Made by a program: the position numbers and the translations under genes. Of a stretch of DNA of 11,106 bases, positions 1 through 6,726 are shown one piece after another. Source of the stretch: CAKSNH01 sp964422725 (GTDB taxonomy: Bacteria; Bacillota; Clostridia; UBA1381). Below the pieces are notes generated by a model. It was not told the DNA's origin and searched no databases. It worked only from the letters and a program-made list of their open reading frames with translations. Position 1 is the stretch's first letter. Each line of letters opens with the position of its first letter. The stretch covers positions 1 to 11,106 of the forward strand of contig CAYRCC010000055.1 of assembly GCA_964422725.1 (NCBI GenBank), read 5' to 3'.

Positions 1-2843
1 TGCAGTAAATGCGCGATACTTCCGCCGGCAAACTCCGCACCCGTTTTGCCTTCGACTTCACCTGCCGCATCATCTTCATCGCCAATTCCCGTTATTCCCG
101 ACTGCGAAAGATAATAGCAATTTGAAACTGTCTTTTCGTACAAACTTCTGTCATTACTTCCCAGTATACTTCCGACTTTGCCGCCGCTTACAGCTCCGAC
201 ATTATAACAATTTTTCACTTCACTGTCATTTGAACCGACTATTCCGCCGGCAGTACCCGATGTATTTTTAACATTTCCGACATTATAACAGTTTTCTACA
301 GTCCCGCTACTATTCATCGCAACAATACCGCCCGCAAAATTGTTGGTGAGAGTACTGCTGCCGGCAATCTGTCCGTTACACGTAATATCTGTATTACTGT
401 AACAGCCCGATATTGTTCCGACGTTAAACACAGCTATGCCGGCACAGCCGCCCTTACCTGCGATTGTACCCTCTACTCCAAGATTCTTTACAGTACCGTG
501 GTTTATGCCAAACAACGCTTTACACTTCTCGCCGTTTTCGCCGATATACAAATTCGTTATTTTGTATCCGCAGCCGTCAAATGTACCATCAAATCTCTTT
601 GTATCATTCGGACCTATCGTTGTCCATGATACGCCTGTTGTGCTGTTATATTTTTCGGACATATCAATATCGTTTGTCATTTTTAAATGATAATACTTAT
701 ACGTATTACCACACTTAACCGCATCACGTACAATTTCAAGCAACTCCAAGCTCGAAATCTCATACGGACTGTCCGCAGTTCCTTTGCCTTTCACCGGCGT
801 TGTGCGCTCCGGCACAACCCTCAGTACAGGTCTGCCTAAGAAATAGTCCATTTCCCATACATTGTCAAAATCCCAATTGTTAAAATTCAGTTTCTCCTTA
901 AAATCTGTACCGCTCAGTCCGTTACCTGAATTGCAGGTAAAGCTCGTGTTTTCACCTTCACAATAATTGTAATAATAATTATCTTCTTCTTCTCCTAAAT
1001 ACATATCACGGTCATCTGAAATTATTGCCGAAGAATAGTTATACTCACCGCCCGGCGTAACCGTAACCGTACCTACATTATAGCAATTTATAACTTTAAT
1101 ACAACCGGCATGTGAACTGCCAACCACGCCGCTGACAAGATACTTCCCTGTAATATCGCCTGCATTATAGCAATTTTTTATAACTCCGTATCCGGCATGA
1201 CCTACTATTCCGCCGATGCAGTTAGCACTGCCCAAAACCTTACCTTTGAAATAGCAATTTGAAATTTCACCTTTTTCACTGCCAAAGTAACCGCATATGC
1301 CTCCCGTCCAACCGCTTCCGATAACCGTACCCTCAACTCCGAGATTTCTGATTATCATACTGGTACTGCTATCGTTTGCGGCGCTGCCAAACAAACCTCC
1401 GCTCCGCGTTCCTTCATTCACATACAAACCCGTTATCTTATGGCCGTCACCGTCAAACATGCCGTTAAACACCATAGTTACATCGTTTTCCAAATCCGCA
1501 CCTATCGGTGTCCACGTGACTTCGGTGCCGTCAATATTCTCGCCGTATTTTTCGGACATATCTATATCCGCTGTCATTTTAAAATACGAGCCGCTGTAAT
1601 TATATCCGCGGTTTACTTCGTCACGAAACAGCTCAAGAGTGTCCAAATCCGGTATTTCATAAGGAGTCTCTTCACTGCCGTCGCCTTTGATAATCGAGGC
1701 ATACTTCAATATCGGTGCTTGGGAAAAGCCATCCATTTTCCACACATCCGTAAACGACCAGCCCGAATATGTACTTTCAGCAGACATCTCGTCAATCGTC
1801 TTTTTCTCAAATTCATCTGCCGCATCCTCAGTATTGAAAACACCTTTTTCGGCTGTACCCGAAAGATAATAGCACTTTTTCAAAATACCGGAGCCATCGT
1901 TCCTTCCGGCTACAGCACCTGCCATAGTCGCCTCCGATACAGCACCTTTATTATAGCAATTTCTTATTGTACCGCAGTTGTAACCCACTATTCCGCCGGC
2001 ACTATTCCATGCACAAATATTGCCTGCATTATAGCAATTCTTCACAATTCCGACGTTGTTGTTATAACCGCATATTCCACCGGCTTCACCTGCTTGCACT
2101 CCATCTTCCAAAAAATGACTCTTGATATCACCCAAGTTAAAACATTCTTCTATGGTTCCTCTGTTACCGGCAACTATACCGCCGCCTCTATAGCCTATCG
2201 GTACATCTCCTATACGGTAACATTTCTTAACCGTACCGCTATTCGAACCGACTATTCCGCCTATACTTGCACCGGATTTTCCAACAGTTTTGTCGGTACT
2301 GTCAAAAACAACACTGCTGTAACAATTTTCCACTGTACATAATGTATAGGTATATCCTACCACTCCGCCGACACTGGCTGAAACAGCATCTTTGATTATA
2401 CCGTCAACGCTCAAATTTTTAATTGTACTGCCGCTGCCGATCGTTCCGAACAAGCCCAAAGTGCTTTTTCCGTCCGACCCGTCTATGTACAATCCGGTCA
2501 CTTTATGCTCGCCGCCGTCAAACGTACCGCAAAACATTGTTTCCGTAGAATCCTTGCTGTAACCTATAGGCACCCACGATGTGCCGCCCTCGCCGACATT
2601 CTCACCGCATACCGTTGATAAGTCTATATCCGCGGTAAGCTTAAAATAAGTATTTTCATACTTTTCTCCCCCATTAACCGCCGTCGCAAGATTTGAAAGT
2701 TCTTCCGCGGTAGATATTTCAAACGCATTTTCCGCGCTCGTTCCATCTCCGCCGCCGTACGCCGATGCACTTATTCCAAATATCGGAATAACCGCGCACA
2801 GCATACTTAAAGCTGTGATAAACGAAATAAGTCTATTCCTCAT
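1..2843 (-). CDS. Secreted GLUG-repeat surface protein (partial, C-terminus off the left edge)
   Basis: The minus strand is open from ATG at 2843 to the left edge (947 codons, no stop), so the C-terminus and any cell-wall anchor are not visible. An AGGAGGA ribosome binding site 7 nt upstream fixes the start. Residues 1-28 form a signal peptide: basic start MRNR, hydrophobic core, and an ASA-type cleavage site. The mature part has three tandem units of about 300-355 residues, at roughly 30-385, 385-684 and 684 onward. Each opens with a Y/F-E-I...L block and an ADIDxS motif, continues with W.PIG, GTFDG.GHK.TGLY and GLFG, and then has several GLUG-type repeats (GGIVGxN..GT(V/I)xNCYNxG). About a dozen GLUG repeats are visible. 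Units 1 and 2 close with a VWxMDxFxxxPxLK-like segment. GLUG proteins are exported, repetitive beta-rich surface proteins, some linked to adhesion; the ligand here is unknown. Family call is strong, function is inference. Confidence 0.88.
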   Translation of the reverse strand, partial: MRNRLISFITALSMLCAVIPIFGISASAYGGGDGTSAENAFEISTAEELSNLATAVNGGEKYENTYFKLTADIDLSTVCGENVGEGGTSWVPIGYSKDSTETMFCGTFDGGEHKVTGLYIDGSDGKSTLGLFGTIGSGSTIKNLSVDGIIKDAVSASVGGVVGYTYTLCTVENCYSSVVFDSTDKTVGKSGASIGGIVGSNSGTVKKCYRIGDVPIGYRGGGIVAGNRGTIEECFNLGDIKSHFLEDGVQAGEAGGICGYNNNVGIVKNCYNAGNICAWNSAGGIVGYNCGTIRNCYNKGAVSEATMAGAVAGRNDGSGILKKCYYLSGTAEKGVFNTEDAADEFEKKTIDEMSAESTYSGWSFTDVWKMDGFSQAPILKYASIIKGDGSEETPYEIPDLDTLELFRDEVNRGYNYSGSYFKMTADIDMSEKYGENIDGTEVTWTPIGADLENDVTMVFNGMFDGDGHKITGLYVNEGTRSGGLFGSAANDSSTSMIIRNLGVEGTVIGSGWTGGICGYFGSEKGEISNCYFKGKVLGSANCIGGIVGHAGYGVIKNCYNAGDITGKYLVSGVVGSSHAGCIKVINCYNVGTVTVTPGGEYNYSSAIISDDRDMYLGEEEDNYYYNYCEGENTSFTCNSGNGLSGTDFKEKLNFNNWDFDNVWEMDYFLGRPVLRVVPERTTPVKGKGTADSPYEISSLELLEIVRDAVKCGNTYKYYHLKMTNDIDMSEKYNSTTGVSWTTIGPNDTKRFDGTFDGCGYKITNLYIGENGEKCKALFGINHGTVKNLGVEGTIAGKGGCAGIAVFNVGTISGCYSNTDITCNGQIAGSSTLTNNFAGGIVAMNSSGTVENCYNVGNVKNTSGTAGGIVGSNDSEVKNCYNVGAVSGGKVGSILGSNDRSLYEKTVSNCYYLSQSGITGIGDEDDAAGEVEGKTGAEFAGGSIAHLL

Positions 2844-2880
2844 ATCATACTCCTCCTGATTTTATAATATTTATATAGTT

Positions 2881-2909
2881 ATCGTACCCCAAAAAATTCA
2901 TTTTGTCAA
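2881..2909 (-). promoter_or_regulatory. Sigma-A promoter of the GLUG surface-protein gene
   Basis: On the minus strand the -35 box TTGACA (2904-2909, exact consensus) is followed by a 17-nt spacer and the -10 box TACGAT (2881-2886). Transcription would start about 30 nt before the ATG at 2843, leaving a short leader that holds the ribosome binding site. A weaker TATAAT at 2982-2987 with a TTAACA box 19 nt away could act as a distal promoter. Confidence 0.72.
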
Positions 2910-2937
2910 TATTTTTACACAAAAAACAGAACAAATG

Positions 2938-2970
2938 TATATACAAATAATTTATAAGTTTTTGTATATA
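2938..2970. repeat. 10-bp inverted repeat upstream of the GLUG gene promoter
   Basis: TATATACAAA (2938-2947) and TTTGTATATA (2961-2970) are perfect inverted arms separated by 13 nt. The pair lies about 29 bp upstream of the -35 box of the GLUG gene. The position suits an activator or repressor operator, or a weak hairpin if the distal promoter is used. AT-rich dyads also arise by chance, so the role is open. Confidence 0.4.
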
Positions 2971-3059
2971 TTTCGGTAAATATTATACCGAGTATCTTGT
3001 GATTGCTGTTAAAACGCAGAAACTTAGATTACACACCCTCATCAGAGGTTGCGGACAGC

Positions 3060-3093
3060 AAAAAACAGGGTTTTGCAAAACGCAAAACCCTGT
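3060..3093 (-). terminator. Intrinsic terminator of the glycosyltransferase gene
   Basis: Positions 3065-3076 and 3082-3093 form a perfect 12-bp stem (ACAGGGTTTTGC paired with GCAAAACCCTGT) with a 5-nt loop. Read on the minus strand, the stem is followed by a run of T (A-run at 3061-3065 on plus). It lies 17 bp after the stop codon at 3110-3112, so it ends the glycosyltransferase transcript and insulates the GLUG gene downstream. Confidence 0.9.
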
Positions 3094-3109
3094 AAGTATA
3101 AAACTGATA

Positions 3110-4369
3110 TTATTTATTTTTTTCAAACTCGGCAATACTTATCTGACGAGTGTGCGCTGTGTGTGACCATTCCGTCTTTTTTCTGTCAATCATACCCTGA
3201 ATTGTTATAGGTATCCACGTAAACTGATACACCATATAACCCAAGTAGCTGATAAACATCTGTTTTGTAAACTCTTTGCGTTCAAACGCAAGTACAAACG
3301 GTGTGTATAAAAATTGAAGCGCTACTATTATATTCCACACAACCGGCGATTTAAACAAATATGACATCTGTACGAAACCGAGATTTCCGTCCGGATAAAA
3401 TGTCTGTGCCCACGACATAAACATAATAAATGCCATTGCAAGCACTCTTACAGGCTGTACGAGATACACCGCACAGTCAAACGCCGCCCAGTCCTTTTCT
3501 CTGAATGCCTTTTTAATGAGTTTTCCGAAAAATCTTACGGCAACGTCCGTATGACCCTGCATCCAACGTTTTCTCTGACGCCACGACTGTATCAGCGTAA
3601 GCGGCTTTTCGTCATATATAACCGCATCCTGTGCCCACGCGACTTTTTCGTTGTTGAGCGCCAATTTCATCGTGAACTCCATATCTTCGGTAAGACACGT
3701 CGCTCCCCAACCCAATTTTTTCAATGTGTCAAGCGCAATGATAAATCCCGTACCGCTCAGCTGACAGCAAAGTCCGAGTCTGTATCTCGGCAGCTGGAAT
3801 ATACGGCTCACGCTCCAAAAGCTGAACGAATACGAGCTTGTAATCCACGAATCAAACGGGTTTTTACTGTCCACATAACCCTGAACAACTTTATAACCTC
3901 TGTTTGCCTGTTTATTCATAGCTTTCAGATAGTTTTTGGATATTAAATTGTCCGCATCAAAAATCGAAATATAGTCGTACTGCTCTTCCATTTTGTAAAG
4001 CTTATCAAACATCCATTCGAGCGCGTGTCCTTTGCCGCGTTTTTCCTCGTTAAAGCGTTCGTACACGATAGCTCCGGCATCACGCGCGATAGCGGCTGTA
4101 TTGTCGGTACAGTTGTCCGCAATTACAAAAATGTCGTAATACTCCTCGGGATAATCCAGCTTTTTCAGCGACTCCACCATATTTGCTATAACCATTTCCT
4201 CGTTATGAGCCGAAACGATAAGCGCAAATTTATTAAACTTATCCGATACTACTTCCTTTTTCTCACGTGTCGGTATAAATCCGAATATACCTATAAACAC
4301 ATAATACAAACCGATTGATAATGAGAATGCTTGCAGAATAATACTGAAAACCGTCATAAACGATACCAT
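3110..4369 (-). CDS. Membrane glycosyltransferase, family 2 (processive synthase type)
   Basis: This 419-residue integral membrane glycosyltransferase probably transfers sugar from a nucleotide-sugar to a growing polysaccharide or lipid-linked acceptor at the cytoplasmic membrane. One N-terminal membrane segment (about 7-31) precedes a GT-A catalytic domain (about 46-290). That domain has the family 2 signature residues D85 (in ADNCTDN), DAD at 138-140, TED at 227-229 and QRKRW at 265-269. The D, DxD, D, QxxRW set is typical of processive synthases (cellulose, poly-GlcNAc, hyaluronan type). Three or four further membrane segments follow (about 300-320, 344-362, 373-392), and the tail near 400 has the W-x-x-T-x-H-x-R pattern common in this group. 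GGAGGC lies 9 nt upstream of the chosen ATG and supports it over the Met at residue 5. The gene stands alone with its own promoters and terminator, so no pathway partner reveals the product polymer. Confidence 0.88.
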   Translation of the reverse strand: MVSFMTVFSIILQAFSLSIGLYYVFIGIFGFIPTREKKEVVSDKFNKFALIVSAHNEEMVIANMVESLKKLDYPEEYYDIFVIADNCTDNTAAIARDAGAIVYERFNEEKRGKGHALEWMFDKLYKMEEQYDYISIFDADNLISKNYLKAMNKQANRGYKVVQGYVDSKNPFDSWITSSYSFSFWSVSRIFQLPRYRLGLCCQLSGTGFIIALDTLKKLGWGATCLTEDMEFTMKLALNNEKVAWAQDAVIYDEKPLTLIQSWRQRKRWMQGHTDVAVRFFGKLIKKAFREKDWAAFDCAVYLVQPVRVLAMAFIMFMSWAQTFYPDGNLGFVQMSYLFKSPVVWNIIVALQFLYTPFVLAFERKEFTKQMFISYLGYMVYQFTWIPITIQGMIDRKKTEWSHTAHTRQISIAEFEKNK

Positions 4370-4442
4370 TTTAACATTGCCTCCGATTTCATTTTTAAAA
4401 TTGCGTTCCGAATTATTTTCTTAAACTTTACACATCTGCTAC

Positions 4443-4471
4443 ATTCTACTCCCTTTTTTCAAAAAAATCAA
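4443..4471 (-). promoter_or_regulatory. Proximal promoter of the glycosyltransferase gene
   Basis: On the minus strand TTGATT (4466-4471), a 17-nt spacer and TAGAAT (4443-4448) match sigma-A spacing. The predicted leader to the ATG at 4369 is about 65 nt. Confidence 0.5.
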
Positions 4472-4497
4472 GCACTAAAATCAAAATTTAAACCCTA

Positions 4498-4526
4498 TTT
4501 ATACAATATTAGTAAGTTTGACACAA
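4498..4526 (-). promoter_or_regulatory. Distal candidate promoter of the glycosyltransferase gene
   Basis: On the minus strand TTGTGT (4521-4526), a 17-nt spacer and TATAAA (4498-4503) form a second candidate, about 55 bp upstream of the proximal one. AT-richness raises the chance of a false match. Confidence 0.4.
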
Positions 4527-4637
4527 AATATATGTATATATAATATTCATTTTGTATGTTTTTATGCATATGATGTCAGGAGTGACTGTGATTATGTGAA
4601 CAAAAAGCAAATTTTTATTGATTATCTGCGTAAAATA

Positions 4638-4666
4638 TTGAAATTGTTTAAAATTTAGAGTATAAT
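4638..4666 (+). promoter_or_regulatory. Sigma-A promoter of the seven-gene block
   Basis: TTGAAA (4638-4643), a 17-nt spacer and a perfect TATAAT (4661-4666) give a near-consensus promoter. Transcription would start near 4673, about 27 nt before the ATG at 4700, with GAGGG at 4689-4693 as ribosome binding site. No terminator was seen until 10788, so the whole block may be read from here. Confidence 0.82.
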
Positions 4667-4699
4667 AGAGCTTGATATTTGTTATTTTGAGGGTACAGA

Positions 4700-5575
4700 A
4701 TGTTTGGTTATGTAAATATTTGTAAAAACGAACTTAAAATAAAAGACTACACTTTGTTCCGCGCACACTACTGCGGTCTGTGCAAGGCTATCGGCAAACA
4801 ATGCTCAAACACGGCACGTCTGGGACTCAGCTATGATATGACGTTTCTCGCGCTGGTGCTTTCCGCGCTTGACGGCGACGAATTGTGTATAAAGCAAAAA
4901 CGCTGCTGTATGCACCCGTTTCACAGACACGCCGAGGTGCACAACAATCGGGCGGTCGATTATGCCGCCGATATGAGCGCGATTTTGACATACCTGAAAT
5001 TTGCCGACGACCTCTGCGACGAACACAGTATAAAGTCATTTTTCGGTATGTGTGCGTACAAAAGTGCCGTCAGAAAAGCGAAAAGCAGATACAGCGACGA
5101 ATATGACAAAATTTTATTGTATTTGAATGAACTGAGTCATCTGGAAAAAGCAAACAGCAGTAATATAGACGAAGTCGCCGATTGTTTTGCCAATATTTTG
5201 AAAGTACTTTTTACACCGCCGTTCATATCAAACGATTCGGAGCGGCGGATACTCGAACAGCTCGGTTACAACACAGGGCGCTGGATTTATATAATTGACG
5301 CGTTTAACGATATTGAAAAGGACGTTAAAAAGAAAAGCTACAATCCTTTTGTCGCAAAATACGTTTTAACCGCCGATAATATCGCACAAAAACGCGGTGA
5401 AATTATTTGCGACATATCACTTCCGATGGACTATACGCTTTCGCGGATTGCCGCGGCATATGAGCTTTTAAGCGTACGCCGCAGTGATGACATTTTGAAA
5501 AATATCATTTATATAGGTTTAAAGGAAAAACAAGATTCTATACTTAACAAGGAGATTACAGATGAATCCATATGA
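4700..5575 (+). CDS. DUF5685 family protein, function unknown
   Basis: This 291-residue protein has no signal peptide or clear membrane segment and looks mostly helical. It starts MFGYV and carries a YCGLCKAIG motif (Cys25, Cys28), which with the overall pattern matches the DUF5685 family of clostridia as I remember it. More cysteines cluster at 63, 69 and 70, followed by HPFHRH at 72-77, suggesting a metal site. Two acidic motifs stand out: DDLCDE at 103-108 (a DDxxD pattern) and D200-AFN-D204-IEK-D208 followed by KKxSYNP. Together they recall class I isoprenoid-synthase-type helical folds; that is inference only. GAGGG precedes the ATG by about 6 nt. The stop codon overlaps the start of the J-domain gene by 14 nt, so the two are translationally coupled and probably act together. 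Confidence 0.8.
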   Translation: MFGYVNICKNELKIKDYTLFRAHYCGLCKAIGKQCSNTARLGLSYDMTFLALVLSALDGDELCIKQKRCCMHPFHRHAEVHNNRAVDYAADMSAILTYLKFADDLCDEHSIKSFFGMCAYKSAVRKAKSRYSDEYDKILLYLNELSHLEKANSSNIDEVADCFANILKVLFTPPFISNDSERRILEQLGYNTGRWIYIIDAFNDIEKDVKKKSYNPFVAKYVLTADNIAQKRGEIICDISLPMDYTLSRIAAAYELLSVRRSDDILKNIIYIGLKEKQDSILNKEITDESI

Positions 5576-6158
5576 AGTTTTGGGTGTCAGCGAAAACGCT
5601 GATATGGAAACCATTAAAAAAGCATACAGGGATTTGGTAAAAAAATATCATCCCGACAAATATGTGAACAATCCGCTCGCCGATTTAGCAAGCGAAAAGC
5701 TGAAAGAAATTAACAAGGCATACGATATGATTTTAAACGGTCAGACAGCATCCGGCGGTTATTCCGGTTCACACAGCCGCACGAGTAACAACTCAGCATC
5801 GGGCAGTGCCGATTTTCGCACAGTGCGAATGTTTATTAACCAAAACCGCCTGAATGAGGCGGAGCAAATGCTCTCCTCGCTTGCGCACAATGCCGAGTGG
5901 CATTATCTTATGGGGTTGATTTGCATAAAGAAGGGGTGGTACAACCAAGGCATACAGCATTTGCAGACGGCTGTACGTCTTGACCCGGGCAACAGCGAAT
6001 ACTCCTCAACTCTCAACAGCTTTCAGCGCAACACCACGCAATACCGCACAACCTACAACAACGGCAGAAATGTCGATTACTGTGACTGCTGTGTAAAGCT
6101 CATATGTGCCGACTGCTGCTGTGAATGTATGGGCGGCGACTTAATTCCGTGCTGCTAA
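5562..6158 (+). CDS. J-domain protein with TPR-like helices and Cys-rich C-terminus
   Basis: This 198-residue protein begins with a complete J-domain (about 1-60): MNPYEVLGV, the helix II basic stretch, and the HPD motif at 30-32 that stimulates the DnaK ATPase. It lacks the Gly/Phe-rich region and the CxxCxGxG zinc-finger domain of true DnaJ, so it is a specialised co-chaperone, not DnaJ itself. A Ser/Gly/Asn-rich linker (61-83) leads to TPR-like helix pairs (about 84-147, including WHYLMGLICIKKGWYNQGIQ-type spacing). The last 25 residues contain ten cysteines (174, 176, 177, 182, 185, 186, 187, 189, 197, 198), ending CMGGDLIPCC; this suggests metal binding, disulfides or membrane attachment. 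AAGGAG at 5549-5554 supports the start, which lies inside the DUF5685 gene. Confidence 0.87.
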   Translation: MNPYEVLGVSENADMETIKKAYRDLVKKYHPDKYVNNPLADLASEKLKEINKAYDMILNGQTASGGYSGSHSRTSNNSASGSADFRTVRMFINQNRLNEAEQMLSSLAHNAEWHYLMGLICIKKGWYNQGIQHLQTAVRLDPGNSEYSSTLNSFQRNTTQYRTTYNNGRNVDYCDCCVKLICADCCCECMGGDLIPCC

Positions 6159-6184
6159 AATTTGAATATAAAGAAGGCTGTACA

Positions 6185-6700
6185 ATGAAAAAAAATACAT
6201 TTGATTTGGTATTTTGTTCCCTGATATCGGTGATATCACTTGCGTTTTTGTACCTTTCTTCGGTACTGCCGACCGGCAGACTCGCCTCGTTCGGAGCGGC
6301 GATATTTATGCTTTGCGTTGCCGTTGCCGAGTGCGGCGCAAAATACGGACTCAGCTGTGCGGTTGCTGTCGGACTGCTGTCGTTTATGCTGATTCCCGAC
6401 AAGCTGATACTGTTTCCGTATGTGTTGTTTTTCGGATACTATCCCGTACTGAAGCTGTACATTGAACGTATCGGGAAAATTGTGACAGAATGGATTTTCA
6501 AGCTTGCAGTATTTACAATCGCCATGCTTGCGGTCTACCTGATAATGCGGTTTTTGAATCTGCTTGCGCCGATACCTGTGTATGTGCTTTCGGCAGGTGT
6601 CGCTGTGCTGTACCTCTTATTCATTTTATACGATAACGTACTTACACAGCTAATCAGTTTCTATTTGAACAAAATATCAAAAAAAATACGCAAAAACTAG
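6185..6700 (+). CDS. Small multi-pass membrane protein, unknown function
   Basis: I chose the ATG at 6185 (171 residues) because AGAAGG lies about 7 nt upstream. An in-frame ATG at 6125 would add 20 residues, overlap the J-domain gene by 34 nt and lack a clear ribosome binding site. The protein begins MKKN and is dominated by about five hydrophobic segments (roughly 8-28, 34-51, 54-84 possibly as a broken pair, 104-125, 128-149), with a basic tail (ISKKIRKN). A short motif around 70-90, IPDKLILFPYVLFFGYYP, with Pro and aromatic residues between helices, is the most distinctive stretch. The layout resembles small integral membrane proteins such as ECF-type S components, but I do not recognise a specific family. 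It lies 26 nt after the J-domain gene and 26 nt before the DUF1385 gene. Confidence 0.72.
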   Translation: MKKNTFDLVFCSLISVISLAFLYLSSVLPTGRLASFGAAIFMLCVAVAECGAKYGLSCAVAVGLLSFMLIPDKLILFPYVLFFGYYPVLKLYIERIGKIVTEWIFKLAVFTIAMLAVYLIMRFLNLLAPIPVYVLSAGVAVLYLLFILYDNVLTQLISFYLNKISKKIRKN

Positions 6701-6726
6701 AATATTTACGGAAAGGATTTAAATAA

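Larger units (their letters stand above)
4370..4699. other. Divergent intergenic region, non-coding
   Basis: This 330-nt AT-rich gap separates the minus-strand glycosyltransferase from the plus-strand gene block. It holds outward-facing promoters for both sides and the two ribosome binding sites (4379-4384 minus; 4689-4693 plus). No ORF with a plausible ribosome binding site and no RNA gene or terminator could be made out in the middle (about 4530-4635). Confidence 0.7.

Noticed and set aside
1440..2342. 300-codon plus-strand ORF
   Set aside because: It is exactly antisense and codon-in-register with the GLUG gene, has no ribosome binding site, and its protein (Cys/Tyr/Thr-rich, no motif) looks like the reverse of the repeats.
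1..2843. Repeated short motifs that might suggest a CRISPR or DNA satellite
   Set aside because: The repeats are imperfect at DNA level, unevenly spaced and stay in one open frame; they are protein-level GLUG repeats.
3037..3048. CCTC-ATCA-GAGG mini-hairpin
   Set aside because: A four-base-pair stem is too short to call as a functional element.
4331..4543. 70-codon plus-strand ORF near the divergent region
   Set aside because: It begins inside the glycosyltransferase gene on the opposite strand, has no convincing ribosome binding site and runs over the minus-strand promoters.
6125..6184. Upstream ATG giving a 20-residue longer membrane protein
   Set aside because: It has no ribosome binding site, would overlap the J-domain gene, and adds a polar stretch before the natural MKKN start.
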